Assembly: GCA_006226595.1 (NCBI GenBank)
Contig: SBGP01000098.1
Location: 1-64,000, forward strand
Source: Deltaproteobacteria bacterium
GTDB lineage: Bacteria > Myxococcota_A > UBA796 > GCA-2862545
Direction of reading: 5' to 3'
Length of the DNA: 64,000 nt
Below the pieces are notes generated by a model that made no database searches, was not told where the DNA came from, and was given only the letters and a program-made list of their open reading frames with translations. The translations under genes were made by a program, and so were the position numbers. Positions 44,286 through 54,337 of this stretch are shown here, piece by piece. Position 1 is the stretch's first letter, and each line of letters starts with the position of its first letter.

Positions 44286-46061
44286 ATGCAGACGAGCTAC
44301 CGCACGATCGCAGAAGCCATCGCGAACATCGGCCAGGAATGGCCCGACAAAGGCTTCGTCTTCCAGGACGCCAAGGGCGAGGAGCGTCGCTACAGCTTCC
44401 CGGAGGTCGAGGAGGAGACGGCTCGCCGCGCCGCCGGCCTGCAGCAGATGGGCCTCGAGAAGGGCGACCGCTTCGGCCTCATCGTGATCGAGCCGGAGGA
44501 CTTCGTCCTCGACTTCCTCGCCGCGCTCCGCGTCGGCATCCTCCCGGTTCCGCTGTACCCGCCGCTGTCCATGGGCAGCCTCGACGCGTACGCCGACCGC
44601 ACCGCGCTGATCCTGTCGACCGCCAAGGCCAAGGTGCTCGTCGCGAGCGAGAAGCTCCAGAACGTGCTCTGGTCCCTCGTCGACCGCGTCCCGACCCTCG
44701 AGAAGCTGGTCCGCGCCGAGACCCTCGGCCAGACCACCGCCAAGCCGGTCTACCCGACCATCGAGCCCGACGACCTCGCGTTCCTGCAGTACACCTCGGG
44801 CTCGACCAGCGACCCGAAGGGCGTCATGGTCACCCACGGCTCGCTCATCGCGAACGTCAACGGCATCATGGGCCCCAACGGCCTCAACATGAACCCGGCC
44901 GTCGACAAGGGCTGCAGCTGGCTGCCGCTCTACCACGACATGGGCCTCATCGGCTTCGTGATCTCCCCCATCGTGTGGGGCGTCGAGGTCGTGTTCATCC
45001 CGACCATGCGCTTCATCCGCCGCCCGAACACCTGGATGGACACCATCCACCGCCACCGGGCCACCGCGACCTTCGCGCCGAACTTCGCGTACGCGCTGAT
45101 CACCCGCCGCTGCAAGGACAACGACCTCTCCAAGTGGGACCTGTCGTGCCTCAAGGCCTGTGGCTGCGGCGCCGAGCCCATCCACCCGGACACCATGCGG
45201 GAGTTCACCGCGCTCTTCTCCGAGAAGTGCGGCATGCCCGAGAACGCCATCCTGCCCGCGTACGGCATGGCCGAGGCCACCCTCGCCATCAGCCTCAAGG
45301 ACGTGGACAAGCCGATGCGCACCATCGTCGTCGACGCGCAGAGCTTCGAGGACGAGGGCGTGGTCAAGGCGCCCGAGGGCGATGACACCGTGGTCCTCGA
45401 GCACGTGTGCTGTGGCCCGGCCTTCCCCGGCCACGAGGTCGCCGCGTTCGACGGCGATACCCGCCTCGCCGAGGGCGTCGAGGGCGAGCTGTGCGTCCGC
45501 GGCCCGAGCGTGACCCCCGGCTACTTCGAGAACCCCGAGGCCACCGCGTCGACCTTCCGCGACGGCTGGCTGCGCACCGGCGACCTCGGCTACCTCGTCG
45601 ACGGTGACATCGTGATCACCGGTCGCCTCAAGGACCTGATCATCTTCAACGGCCGCAACATCCACCCGCAGAGCGTGGAGTGGGTTGCCGCCGAGATCGA
45701 CGGCGTCCGCAAGGGCAACGTGGTTGCGTTCTCCCGTCCCGGCGCGTCGAGCGAGGAGCTGGTGCTCGCGCTCGAGACCCGTGCGGCGGACAAGGAGCAG
45801 CTCGTCAAGCTCGTGAAGCAGGCCGTGCAGCGCGAGATGAGCCTGACCATCAGCGAGGTCGTGTGCCTCGAGCCCGGCTCGCTCCCGAAGACCAGCTCCG
45901 GCAAGCTGCAGCGTCGCAAGACCCGCCAGCAGTTCATGAACGGCAGCCTCGGCACCGAGGGCAGCCGCGCCATGGGCAGCAACGCGGACAAGGTGACGCT
46001 CGCCAAGCACGTCGCCAAGTCCCTGTGGAGCCGCGCCAAGGCGCGCGTGCTCGCCAAGTAG
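44286..46061 (+). CDS. Fatty acyl-AMP ligase (FAAL)
   Basis: A 591-residue adenylate-forming enzyme. Core motifs: YTSGSTSDPKGVMVTH (P-loop), WLPLYHDMGLIG, YGMAEATLA, RTGDLGYLVDGD and the C-terminal GRLKDLIIFNGRNIHPQ. The WLPLYHDMGLIG and NIHPQ forms are characteristic of FAALs, which make acyl-adenylates and pass the acyl chain to an acyl carrier protein rather than to CoA. It is the first gene of the FAAL - ACP - PKS/AOS cluster and most likely loads the starter fatty acid onto the carrier encoded at 46131. AGGAG precedes the ATG. Confidence 0.93.
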   Translation: MQTSYRTIAEAIANIGQEWPDKGFVFQDAKGEERRYSFPEVEEETARRAAGLQQMGLEKGDRFGLIVIEPEDFVLDFLAALRVGILPVPLYPPLSMGSLDAYADRTALILSTAKAKVLVASEKLQNVLWSLVDRVPTLEKLVRAETLGQTTAKPVYPTIEPDDLAFLQYTSGSTSDPKGVMVTHGSLIANVNGIMGPNGLNMNPAVDKGCSWLPLYHDMGLIGFVISPIVWGVEVVFIPTMRFIRRPNTWMDTIHRHRATATFAPNFAYALITRRCKDNDLSKWDLSCLKACGCGAEPIHPDTMREFTALFSEKCGMPENAILPAYGMAEATLAISLKDVDKPMRTIVVDAQSFEDEGVVKAPEGDDTVVLEHVCCGPAFPGHEVAAFDGDTRLAEGVEGELCVRGPSVTPGYFENPEATASTFRDGWLRTGDLGYLVDGDIVITGRLKDLIIFNGRNIHPQSVEWVAAEIDGVRKGNVVAFSRPGASSEELVLALETRAADKEQLVKLVKQAVQREMSLTISEVVCLEPGSLPKTSSGKLQRRKTRQQFMNGSLGTEGSRAMGSNADKVTLAKHVAKSLWSRAKARVLAK

Positions 46062-46130
46062 TTTCCACGCCGCTCCCGTACACAGGGAGCGCCATCCCCT
46101 CGCCGCGCGCGCGGCACACTGGAGTACCCG

Positions 46131-46376
46131 ATGACCGACGAGAAGGTCCTCTCCCTCATCAAGGAAGCCCTCTTCGACGTGGCCCCGAGCCGCAAGGAGG
46201 AGTTCGAGGACATCCAGATCTCCACCACCATCGAGGATCTGGCGCTGGACTCCATCGCCACGATGGAGATGGTCGGCTTCCTCGAGGACAAGACCGACAT
46301 GACCTTCCCCGACGAGGAGCTCGCGAAGGTCCAGTCGCTCGACGACCTCGCGAAGATGATCCGCGCCGCCGCGTGA
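46131..46376 (+). CDS. Free-standing acyl carrier protein
   Basis: An 81-residue four-helix carrier protein. The phosphopantetheine site is LALDSIATMEM, with the DS(I/L) serine near residue 41. Very acidic around helix II. It lies 69 bases after the FAAL gene, so it is the natural acceptor of the FAAL-activated fatty acid and donor to the ketosynthase of the next gene. The PKS has its own internal carrier domain, so this one most likely serves loading. Confidence 0.9.
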   Translation: MTDEKVLSLIKEALFDVAPSRKEEFEDIQISTTIEDLALDSIATMEMVGFLEDKTDMTFPDEELAKVQSLDDLAKMIRAAA

Positions 46377-46437
46377 TCTTCGCGCTCCGTTCGGCCGCTT
46401 CGGCGGTCGGGCGGGACCAAAGTCTGTCTTCGGACGC

Positions 46438-46571
46438 GTTTCGAGTTTCGAGTTTCGAGTTCCGAGGACGAGGCAGTGAGGCCCCGCCGCCATCTTTGTG
46501 CGGTACGGGGCCTTGCGACCTGTAGGGCTTCCCTCCGGTAGCTCACTCGAAACTCGAGACGGACTCGAAAC
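46438..46571 (+). repeat. Long imperfect hairpin with TTTCGAG repeats in the ACP-PKS gap
   Basis: The 268-base gap 46377-46644 has no gene. It contains GTTTCGAG repeated in tandem (46438-46462, three near copies) and, about 90 bases later, the inverted form ACTCGAAAC-type repeats (46546-46571). Between them AGGCCCCG pairs with CGGGGCCT, with CCGC/GCGG inside. The whole can fold into one long stem-loop. It may be a small mobile repeat (MITE- or REP-like), or a leader that sets expression of the giant synthase relative to FAAL and ACP. Orientation is not determined by sequence. Confidence 0.6.
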
Positions 46572-46644
46572 CCGCCCCGGCACGCTCCGCCCGCAGAATC
46601 ACTCGCGAGGCCGCAAAAGCCGGAACACACACGAGGATTCCATC

Positions 46645-49600
46645 GTGTCTGCCATTGCTATCGTCGGTATGGGCTGTCGCTTCGCCGGAGCCCGGGACCT
46701 CCACGAGTACTGGGAGCTGACCCGCGAGGGGCGCCACGCCTTCTCCGAGCCCCCGGCCGACCGCTGGAACCACGAGGTCTTCTTCTCGACCTCGCGCCGT
46801 GCCACCGACACCAGCTACGCCCCCAAGGGCGGGTTCATCCAGGACGTGAAGTCCTTCCCCGCGCTGGCGCTCGGCCTGCCCCCGCGGCGCGTCGAGGTCA
46901 TGGACCCCCAGCAGCGCTTCGTGCTCGAGTCCGCGATGCAGGCCATCGAAGACGCCGGCGGCGACGTCCCCTACCGCACGGGCGTGTTCGTCGGCGTCAC
47001 CGCCATCGAGTGGCGCTCGCTGATGGCGACCCGCATCATGGCCCGGCTCATGGCCGCCGGTGACCTCGGCGAGGCTCCCGCGGACCCGGTGGCGATCGCC
47101 GAGTCCGTCGAGAACGTCGTGCCCTCGCGCCCGTTCTCGGCCCCCGGCGTGCTCGGCAACATGAACGCGGCGACCATCGCCCAGGAGCTCGACCTCCACG
47201 GTCCGGCCTTCTCGGTGGATGCGGCGTGCGCCTCGGCGCTGATCGCGGTGAACAACGCGATCACCCAGCTCCGCACGGGCCAGATCGACGCGGCCCTCGC
47301 GGGCGGCGTGTACCTGTGCCTCACCCCCGAGCACCACGTCGCGTTCTCGCGGATCGGCGCGATGAGTGCGTCGGGCGAGGCGCGTCCCTTCGATGCCCGC
47401 GCCGACGGCTTCGTGCAGGGCGACGGCGCCGGCATGATCCTGCTCAAGCGTCTCGAGGATGCCCAGCGGGACGGCGATCGCGTCTACGCCGTGCTCCACG
47501 GCGCGGCCTACAACAACGACGGCCGCGGCGATGGCCCGATGGCCCCGGTCCAGGCCGGCCAGACCGACTGCATCGAGCTGGCGTGGAAGGACGCGGGCGT
47601 CGACCCCGCGCAGCTCGGCTACGTCGAGACCCACGGCACCGGTACCGGCGTCGGTGACATCACCGAGTTCAACGGCCTGATGGACGCGATCGGCGGCCAG
47701 GTCAAGCACGCAGCCCTCGGCTCGTCCAAGGCCAACGTCGGCCACACCATGTCCGCCGCGGGCATCGCCGGCGTGATCCGCGCCGCGCTCGCCATCCACC
47801 ACCAGACGATCCCGCCGATGGCCGGCTTCGAGTCCCCGAAGCCCGACCTTCCGATCGACGGCAGCCCGTTCCACATCCCGACGAGCTGCGAGGCCTGGGA
47901 AGGCCCGAACCGCCTCGCCGGCGTGAGCAGCTTCGGCTTCGGCGGCACCAACGCCCACGTCGTGCTCGGCAGCGTCGACAGCGCGACCGAAGTCCCCGCT
48001 CAGGCCGAGCTGGTGCTGATGTCCGCGCCCGACGAGCCCAAGCTCCGCGATCTGGCCAAGCGCACCGCCGCCGCCATCGCCGCCGACCCGACGATCACCG
48101 TCGCCGGCGTCGCTCGCGCGTGGGCCCTGCGTCGGCACCAGCCGGCGCGACTCGGCGTGGTCGCCACCAGCCGCGAGGAGCTGATCACCGCCCTCGAGGG
48201 CATCGGCGCCGGCGAGTATCCGGCCGGAGCCCAGATCGGCACCGCCGACGGCGAGGTCAAGCTCGCCTACCTGTACCCGGGCCAGGGTGCCCAGCGGACG
48301 GGCATGCTCGCCGACATCAAGCAGCGCTTCGGCGTGGTCTCCGAGACCCTCGACGCCATCGAGTCCGAGCTCGACGGCGAGCTCGCCCTGCCGCTGACCC
48401 ACCTCATCTACCCCGAGCTGCGCGAGACCGCGGTCGACGAGGACACCGCCAGCGCCGAGCTCACCGCGACCGAGAACTGCCAGCCGGCGCTGCTCTCGAC
48501 GGGCATGGCGCTCACCGCACTGCTCGACACCGTCGGCGTGAAGCCCACCGTGGTCGTCGGCCACAGTCTCGGCGAGTTCACCGCTGCCGCCGCGGGTGGC
48601 GTGCTCTCCGCCGCCGACGCCGCCCGCTTCGTGGCCCGTCGGGGCAAGGCGATGGCCGACCTCGCGGGCGATCCCGGCACCATGGCCGCGGTCATGGCCG
48701 AGCGCGAGATCGTCGAGCAGCTGCTCGTCGACGGCGCGGTGATCGCGAACGTGAACCATCCGCGGCAGATCGTCGTCTCCGGTGCGACCGAGGCGGTGAA
48801 GCAGGTGGTCGCCAACGCCGAGGCCAAGGAGGTCAAGGCCAAGCTCCTGACCGTGTCCCACGGCTTCCACAGCCCCGCCCTCGCGGGACTCGATACCGAC
48901 GGCATCGTCGACGCGCTCGAGCTGTCGAACCCGTCGGTGACCGTCGCCTCGGGCATCGCCGACCGCCCGTACCGCGACGCGACCGACGCGCGCGACGTGT
49001 TCCGCCGCCACGCCGTGTCCCCCGTGGACTTCGTGCAGGCGCTGGCCCAGTGCCGCGAGGCGGGCGCGAACCTGTTCCTTCAGGTCGGCGCGGGCGGCCC
49101 GCTCGCCGCCTTCGCGCGCGGCGCCATGGATCGCGACCACAAGGGCATCGTGTCCCTCGCGGGCATGAACGACCACGACGGGGGCGCCAGCCTCCTCGAG
49201 GCGCTCGCTCGCCTGTACATCGCCGGCGTGAACGTCGACGTTCGCCCGATCACGGCCCAGGCTCCCTTGGCGTCGGTGCCTCCGGTCGTGCTGCCGCGCG
49301 AAGAGTACTGGGCGATCAAGGACGAGCCGCAGCTCGCGCTCAACCTGCAGGGTCTGAACGCCGAGCCTCGCGAGCGCAAGGAGCGTCCGGTCACCGCGAA
49401 GAACGTCGAGGCCCCCGCGGTCGAGGAGCCCGTCGCCGCTGACGGCGACCCGATCGAGGAGAAGGTGCTCGGCATCGTCGCCAAGGTCAGCGCCTACCCG
49501 CGCGCGGCACTGCGCGTCGACATGGCACTCGTCGACGACCTCGGCTTCGACTCGCTGATGGTCGGCGACCTCGCGACCGGCCTCGCCGAGGCCTTCCCCG

Positions 49601-52600
49601 GTATCGGCGGCATCCCGCAGGAGATGCTGATCAACCGCCCGACGGTGCAGGACCTCGTGGACTTTGCGCGCGGGCAGGGCCAGGGCGGCAACGTCGACGT
49701 CGACGACGACGCACCGCTCACCGCCTATGCGCCCGTGTGGCGTCCCACCCCGCTCCCGGCCGAGACCCGCGAGCTGCAGTGGCCCGTGTACACCGAGCAC
49801 GCAGGCCTCGCCGCGATGCTCGACGCCGAGGGCATCGCCCGCACCGACGACCTCGCGAAGGCGAAGACCGTGCTCGTGCAGCTCGGCACCGCGCCCAGCG
49901 TGCAGGCCGTCGCCGAGGGCACGCCGTGGCCCGACACGGCCGCCCCGGTGATCGCCATCGCGGACGCGCTCGCCAAGGCCAACCGCAGCGCCGACCTGTT
50001 CGTGCTCGGCGGCACGGACCCGTGGGCCGAGGGTGCCTTCGGTGCGGTGCGCGCCATCGCCCGCGAGTGGCCGACCCAGGTGGTCAAGGCGCTGCACGTC
50101 GACGGCGCGCTCGACGCGGACCGCCTGCTCGCCGAGCTTCGTTCCGCCGACGTCTCGGTGGACGTGCGTCTCACCGCCGAGGGCCGCGACGTGCTCGGTC
50201 TCGAGCCGGCCGCGGACGAGGTCACGTGGACGCCGTCCGACAAGGACACGGTGCTGATCACGGGTGGTACCCGCGGACTCGGCGCGCGCATCGCGAAGCA
50301 GATGGTCGATGCCGGCGCCCAGGTCGTGCTCGTCGGTCGCGGCTCCCCGGGTGCCGAGGCCCAGGCGCTCATCGATGCCTCCGAGGGGCGCGCGGTGGCC
50401 ATCGCCGCCGATGTCACCGACAAGGATGCGCTGCTCGCCGCCGCTACGCCGCACGGCCCGTACACCGCGGTCGTGCACAGTGCCGGCGTGCTCGCCGATG
50501 GCGCGCTCGGCCAGGTCGACGCCGCCCGTGGCGAGAAGGCCCGCAAGGTCAAGGTCGATGGCTGGCTCAACGCCATCGCCGCCGCGCCCGAGGCCACCGT
50601 CGCCTTCGGTCTCGGCTCCTGGGCGGGCCGCTTCGGCAACCGCCACCAGGCGCACTACGCTGCCGCGAACAGCCTGCTCGCCGCCCTCACCCAGGGCTTC
50701 GCGGGCCGCGCGGTGGTCGGCGAGTTCGGTCCGTGGACCGGCACCGAGATGGTCGACACCATCCCCGCGCCGGTGCAGGCCGCCATGCGCTCCGAGGGTA
50801 TCGACTTCGTCGGACCCGAGGCCGGCGCCGCGGCGATTGCCACACTGATGGGCGGCGCGTCGGGCACTCGCGTGCTCGGCCGCGACCTCACCCGCACCCT
50901 GCGCAGCTTCGCGTGGACCGAGACGCTGTCCACCGAGACGCACCCGTTCCTGCTCGACCACGCGGTGCAGGGCGTGCCCGTGCTCCCGCTCGCCTCCGCC
51001 ACCGACCTGCTCGCGTGGGGAGCCGGGGTGCATGCACCGTTCGAGATCGTCGACCTGCGCCTGTTCCAGGGCATCACCGTGCGTGAGCCCACCCGGATCC
51101 GGGTGCGCGTAGACGGCGAGTCCGCGTCGATCACGGTCGGTGAGCGCGACGCGCTCGCGTACAAGGCGCGCGTGCGTCGGATCGACGGCGACTACGACGA
51201 CCCGGGCATGCTCACCGACGGCGCCGAGCCGATGATGTCGCTCGCCGACTTCTACGACGGCAAGACCTTCCACGGTCCGCTGCTCCAGGGCATCACCCGC
51301 ATCGACGCCGTGTCCGAGGACTTCGTGCGCGGCAAGGTGCGCATCGGTCAGCCCCGCGAGTGGATCCCCGGCACCCGTCGCGAGGCGTGGAGCGTGGACC
51401 CGCTGGCCATGGACTCGGCCATGCAGCTCTCCGCGTACGTGGCGTGGCTGCGCTACGGCCGCGCCGGCACCCCGGTCGGGCTCGGTCGCTACGTGCAGCT
51501 CGCGCCGCTCCCGGCCTCCGGAGAGATCGTCGCCGAGGTCACCTTCGGCGAGGCCGAGGACAACCGCTTCACCGGCACCCTGTGGCTGCGCGCCCTCGAC
51601 GGCACGCTGCTCGCGGTGGCCGAGGACGTGGTCGCCGAGCTCCGCAAGGTCGAGGACGGCGCCGAGGACGAGGACGAGGACGACTTCGAGGTGAAGCCCG
51701 AGTGGGTGGACCCCTCCACGTGGCCCGCGTACAAGGACCTGATGCAGCGCCTGACCATGGCCGAGATGGTGGGCATCAAGAACCCGTACTTCACGGTGCA
51801 CGAGGGCACGGCTCGCAACGTCACGAGCGTCGAGGGCCGCGAGCTGGTCAACTACTCCTCGTACAACTACCTCGGCCTCTCCGGCGAGCCCGAGGTCCTC
51901 GCGGCAACCCGCGAGGCGGTGGACAAGTACGGCACCAGCGTGTCCGCCTCTCGCGTCGCCAGCGGCGAGCGTCCGTTCCACCAGGAGCTCGAGGCCAAGC
52001 TCGCCAAGGCGCAGGACACCGAAGACTCGCTGCTGTTCACCGCGGGCCACGCGACGAACGTGACCACCATCGGTCACCTGTTCGGACCCGAAGACCTGAT
52101 CATGCACGACGAGCTCATCCACGACTCGGCGCTGCAGGGCATCAAGCTCTCGGGCGCCTCCCGTCGCGCGTTCAAGCACGACGACCCGGCGAACCTCGAG
52201 GCCCAGCTCAAGCAGCTGCGCAAGCACTACCAGAAGGTGCTCATCGTCGTCGAAGGCGTGTACTCGATGGACGGCGACATCTGCGACGTGCCCGCGTACA
52301 TCGCGCTCAAGAAGAAGTACGGCTGCATGCTCATGGTCGACGAGGCGCACAGCTTCGGCGTGGTCGGCGCGACCGGCTGCGGCGTTCGCGAGCACTTCGG
52401 CTTCCCCGGCACCGACGTCGATATCTGGATGGGCACGCTGTCCAAGAGCCTCGCGAGCTGCGGCGGCTGGATCGCGGCCAAGAAGGACCTGGTCACGTAC
52501 CTGCGCTACACCGCGCCGGGCTTCGTGTACTCGGCGGGCCTGACCCCGGCGAACGGCATGGCGGCCCTCAAGGCCCTCGACAAGATGCTCGACGAGCCGG

Positions 52601-52920
52601 AGCGCGTGCAGACGCTGCAGGACAACGCGCAGTACTTCCACGACGAGCTCGTCAAGCGCGGCCTGGACACCGGCCCAGCGCTCGGCGGCAGCGCGGTCAT
52701 CCCGGTCGTCACCGGCAACTCGATGCACGCCCTGATGCTGTCCCAGCGGCTGGTCGAGCAGGGCATCAACGTGCAGCCGATCGTGTACCCGGCGGTGGCG
52801 GACGACGCGGCCCGGCTGCGCTTCTTCCTGTCGTCGACGCACACGCGCGAGCAGCTGCTGTGGACCGCCCAGACGGTGGCCGACACCCTCGCCAGCGTGC
52901 GCGCCGACTTCGCGGTCTGA
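46645..52920 (+). CDS. Polyketide synthase-alpha-oxoamine synthase fusion (KS-AT-ACP-KR-DH-AOS)
   Basis: A 2091-residue megasynthase. Ketosynthase: Cys195 (VDAACAS), His330 (ETHGTGTG), His367 (ANVGHTM). Acyltransferase: Ser641 (GHSLGE), His742 (GFHSPA), malonyl-like. Carrier: Ser970 (LGFDSLM). Ketoreductase: TGGTRGLG near 1206, Tyr1338 (YAAAN). Dehydratase: His1439 (HAVQGVPVLP), Asp1590 (DSAMQ). C-terminal PLP enzyme from about 1690: DEAHSFG, Lys1934 (LSKSLASCGG). No thioesterase and no enoylreductase. Predicted work: accept an acyl chain from the FAAL/ACP pair, add one malonyl unit, then release by decarboxylative condensation with an amino acid, giving an alpha-amino ketone. The GTG start follows GAGGA. 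Product not identified. Confidence 0.92.
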   Translation: MSAIAIVGMGCRFAGARDLHEYWELTREGRHAFSEPPADRWNHEVFFSTSRRATDTSYAPKGGFIQDVKSFPALALGLPPRRVEVMDPQQRFVLESAMQAIEDAGGDVPYRTGVFVGVTAIEWRSLMATRIMARLMAAGDLGEAPADPVAIAESVENVVPSRPFSAPGVLGNMNAATIAQELDLHGPAFSVDAACASALIAVNNAITQLRTGQIDAALAGGVYLCLTPEHHVAFSRIGAMSASGEARPFDARADGFVQGDGAGMILLKRLEDAQRDGDRVYAVLHGAAYNNDGRGDGPMAPVQAGQTDCIELAWKDAGVDPAQLGYVETHGTGTGVGDITEFNGLMDAIGGQVKHAALGSSKANVGHTMSAAGIAGVIRAALAIHHQTIPPMAGFESPKPDLPIDGSPFHIPTSCEAWEGPNRLAGVSSFGFGGTNAHVVLGSVDSATEVPAQAELVLMSAPDEPKLRDLAKRTAAAIAADPTITVAGVARAWALRRHQPARLGVVATSREELITALEGIGAGEYPAGAQIGTADGEVKLAYLYPGQGAQRTGMLADIKQRFGVVSETLDAIESELDGELALPLTHLIYPELRETAVDEDTASAELTATENCQPALLSTGMALTALLDTVGVKPTVVVGHSLGEFTAAAAGGVLSAADAARFVARRGKAMADLAGDPGTMAAVMAEREIVEQLLVDGAVIANVNHPRQIVVSGATEAVKQVVANAEAKEVKAKLLTVSHGFHSPALAGLDTDGIVDALELSNPSVTVASGIADRPYRDATDARDVFRRHAVSPVDFVQALAQCREAGANLFLQVGAGGPLAAFARGAMDRDHKGIVSLAGMNDHDGGASLLEALARLYIAGVNVDVRPITAQAPLASVPPVVLPREEYWAIKDEPQLALNLQGLNAEPRERKERPVTAKNVEAPAVEEPVAADGDPIEEKVLGIVAKVSAYPRAALRVDMALVDDLGFDSLMVGDLATGLAEAFPGIGGIPQEMLINRPTVQDLVDFARGQGQGGNVDVDDDAPLTAYAPVWRPTPLPAETRELQWPVYTEHAGLAAMLDAEGIARTDDLAKAKTVLVQLGTAPSVQAVAEGTPWPDTAAPVIAIADALAKANRSADLFVLGGTDPWAEGAFGAVRAIAREWPTQVVKALHVDGALDADRLLAELRSADVSVDVRLTAEGRDVLGLEPAADEVTWTPSDKDTVLITGGTRGLGARIAKQMVDAGAQVVLVGRGSPGAEAQALIDASEGRAVAIAADVTDKDALLAAATPHGPYTAVVHSAGVLADGALGQVDAARGEKARKVKVDGWLNAIAAAPEATVAFGLGSWAGRFGNRHQAHYAAANSLLAALTQGFAGRAVVGEFGPWTGTEMVDTIPAPVQAAMRSEGIDFVGPEAGAAAIATLMGGASGTRVLGRDLTRTLRSFAWTETLSTETHPFLLDHAVQGVPVLPLASATDLLAWGAGVHAPFEIVDLRLFQGITVREPTRIRVRVDGESASITVGERDALAYKARVRRIDGDYDDPGMLTDGAEPMMSLADFYDGKTFHGPLLQGITRIDAVSEDFVRGKVRIGQPREWIPGTRREAWSVDPLAMDSAMQLSAYVAWLRYGRAGTPVGLGRYVQLAPLPASGEIVAEVTFGEAEDNRFTGTLWLRALDGTLLAVAEDVVAELRKVEDGAEDEDEDDFEVKPEWVDPSTWPAYKDLMQRLTMAEMVGIKNPYFTVHEGTARNVTSVEGRELVNYSSYNYLGLSGEPEVLAATREAVDKYGTSVSASRVASGERPFHQELEAKLAKAQDTEDSLLFTAGHATNVTTIGHLFGPEDLIMHDELIHDSALQGIKLSGASRRAFKHDDPANLEAQLKQLRKHYQKVLIVVEGVYSMDGDICDVPAYIALKKKYGCMLMVDEAHSFGVVGATGCGVREHFGFPGTDVDIWMGTLSKSLASCGGWIAAKKDLVTYLRYTAPGFVYSAGLTPANGMAALKALDKMLDEPERVQTLQDNAQYFHDELVKRGLDTGPALGGSAVIPVVTGNSMHALMLSQRLVEQGINVQPIVYPAVADDAARLRFFLSSTHTREQLLWTAQTVADTLASVRADFAV

Positions 52921-53098
52921 CGCACGTCAGCGAGCTACCCGCGAGGCCCCGCTTGTCGCGTTGACACCGGGGTCTCGCGGTGGCATGCTGCGCCCATCGT
53001 ACGCCCTACGGTCCCATCGAGTCTCTTGCTGCCTCGATGGGCAATCGCCGACCTTCGCGGCTCTAGGCCGCTCGGTGCCCTCGGCAGGGAGCTCCTCC

Positions 53099-54271
53099 AT
53101 GATCGCCTCTCTCGTTCGGACCAGCCTCCTCGGGTCTGTCGCCCTCCTCGCCATCGGCTGTGGCTGCCGACAGGACTATGACCTCGTCGCGCCCATCGAC
53201 AACTCGCCCGAGGCGGACTGGGGCCAGTGGCTGTCCATGGACACCACCCCTGACGGGCGCCTGGCGATCACCTACTACACCACCGACCAGAACGGCTCGA
53301 TTCGCTTCGCTGCCGGCTCCCCGCGCTCCGATGGCTCGGTGGTCTGGGACCACGAGGACGTGGACGGTGGACCGGTCGACGGCCTGAACCCCGGTGACCG
53401 CGGCAAGTACACGTCCATGCGCGTCGCCGAGAGCGGCACGGTGTGGGCGAGCTACCACGACGAGGCCCTCGGCACCCTGCGCGTCGCCCAGCGCGTGAGC
53501 CCGGACAACTGGGTCTCCGACGTCGCCGACCAGGGCGGTGGCCTCGCGCCGAAGTACGGCATGTGGTCCTCCCTCGACCTCGACGCCGACGAGCACCCGG
53601 TCGTCGCCCACTACGACGGCGACAAGCAGGAGCTGCGCGTCGCGCACTTCGACGGCGAGGCGTGGTCCGCCGAGACCATCGACCAGGGTCAGGACAACAT
53701 CTACGTCGATCCCGAGACCGCCGAGACGATCACGGTCGATGCCGACGTCGGCAAGTACGCCAAGATCATGATCCACGACGGCACCGAGTACATCGCGTAC
53801 TACGACGCCGCCTACGGCACGCTCAAGCTCGCGGAAGGCTTCGCCGGCGCGTACACCACTTCGGTGATCTACGACGTCCAGGGCGTGGACGCGGGCCAGT
53901 GGCCCGACCTGTGGACCGACGGCACCAGCCTGGTCGTCACCTTCCAGGACGTCACCAACCAGGACCTGATCATGGGTACCCGGACCGGCGGCGTGTGGAC
54001 CTTCGAGACCATCGACGACAGCATCTTCGCGGGCGCTGACACCGAGGTCGTCCAGAAGGACGGGGACTTCGCGGTGGTGTACTTCGACGGCCACAACAAC
54101 GACATGCGCCTCGCCGAGCGCGTGAGCGGCGCGTGGGAGACGACTCGCCTGGGCGGCACCAACGCGGCGGTGGGCTTCCACAACGAGATCACCCAGGCCG
54201 GCGACGGTACCTGGTGGGTCGCGAGCTTCGACTACACGAACCGGAACCTGTTCGTCCGCCCGATCGACTAG
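53099..54271 (+). CDS. Secreted propeller-like lipoprotein
   Basis: A 390-residue lipoprotein (lipobox LAIGC near residue 21, then GCRQ). The mature protein has repeated blade-like units such as GRLAITYYTTDQNGSIRFA, GTVWASYHDEALGTLRVAQ and TEYIAYYDAAYGTLKLAEG, about 45-60 residues apart, predicting a six- or seven-bladed propeller. No catalytic motif. The ATG at 53099 follows GGCAGGGAG. It lies 178 bases after the megasynthase with no sign of co-transcription. Confidence 0.75.
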   Translation: MIASLVRTSLLGSVALLAIGCGCRQDYDLVAPIDNSPEADWGQWLSMDTTPDGRLAITYYTTDQNGSIRFAAGSPRSDGSVVWDHEDVDGGPVDGLNPGDRGKYTSMRVAESGTVWASYHDEALGTLRVAQRVSPDNWVSDVADQGGGLAPKYGMWSSLDLDADEHPVVAHYDGDKQELRVAHFDGEAWSAETIDQGQDNIYVDPETAETITVDADVGKYAKIMIHDGTEYIAYYDAAYGTLKLAEGFAGAYTTSVIYDVQGVDAGQWPDLWTDGTSLVVTFQDVTNQDLIMGTRTGGVWTFETIDDSIFAGADTEVVQKDGDFAVVYFDGHNNDMRLAERVSGAWETTRLGGTNAAVGFHNEITQAGDGTWWVASFDYTNRNLFVRPID

Positions 54272-54337
54272 CGCGAGTCCGGGGGACTCCGAACGCAGTT
54301 TCGTCGGGGTCGCCCACTCGGTCCCCGAGGTGACTGC

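Noticed and set aside
44094-46583. An 829-residue minus-strand frame opposite the FAAL and ACP genes
   Set aside because: Low-complexity composition and no motif, while the plus strand encodes an unmistakable FAAL and carrier protein.
46543-52842. A 2099-residue open frame on the minus strand opposite the megasynthase
   Set aside because: High GC leaves long antisense frames open. The plus strand shows complete KS, AT, KR, DH and AOS catalytic motifs; the antisense product is Arg/Gly/His-rich with no domain.
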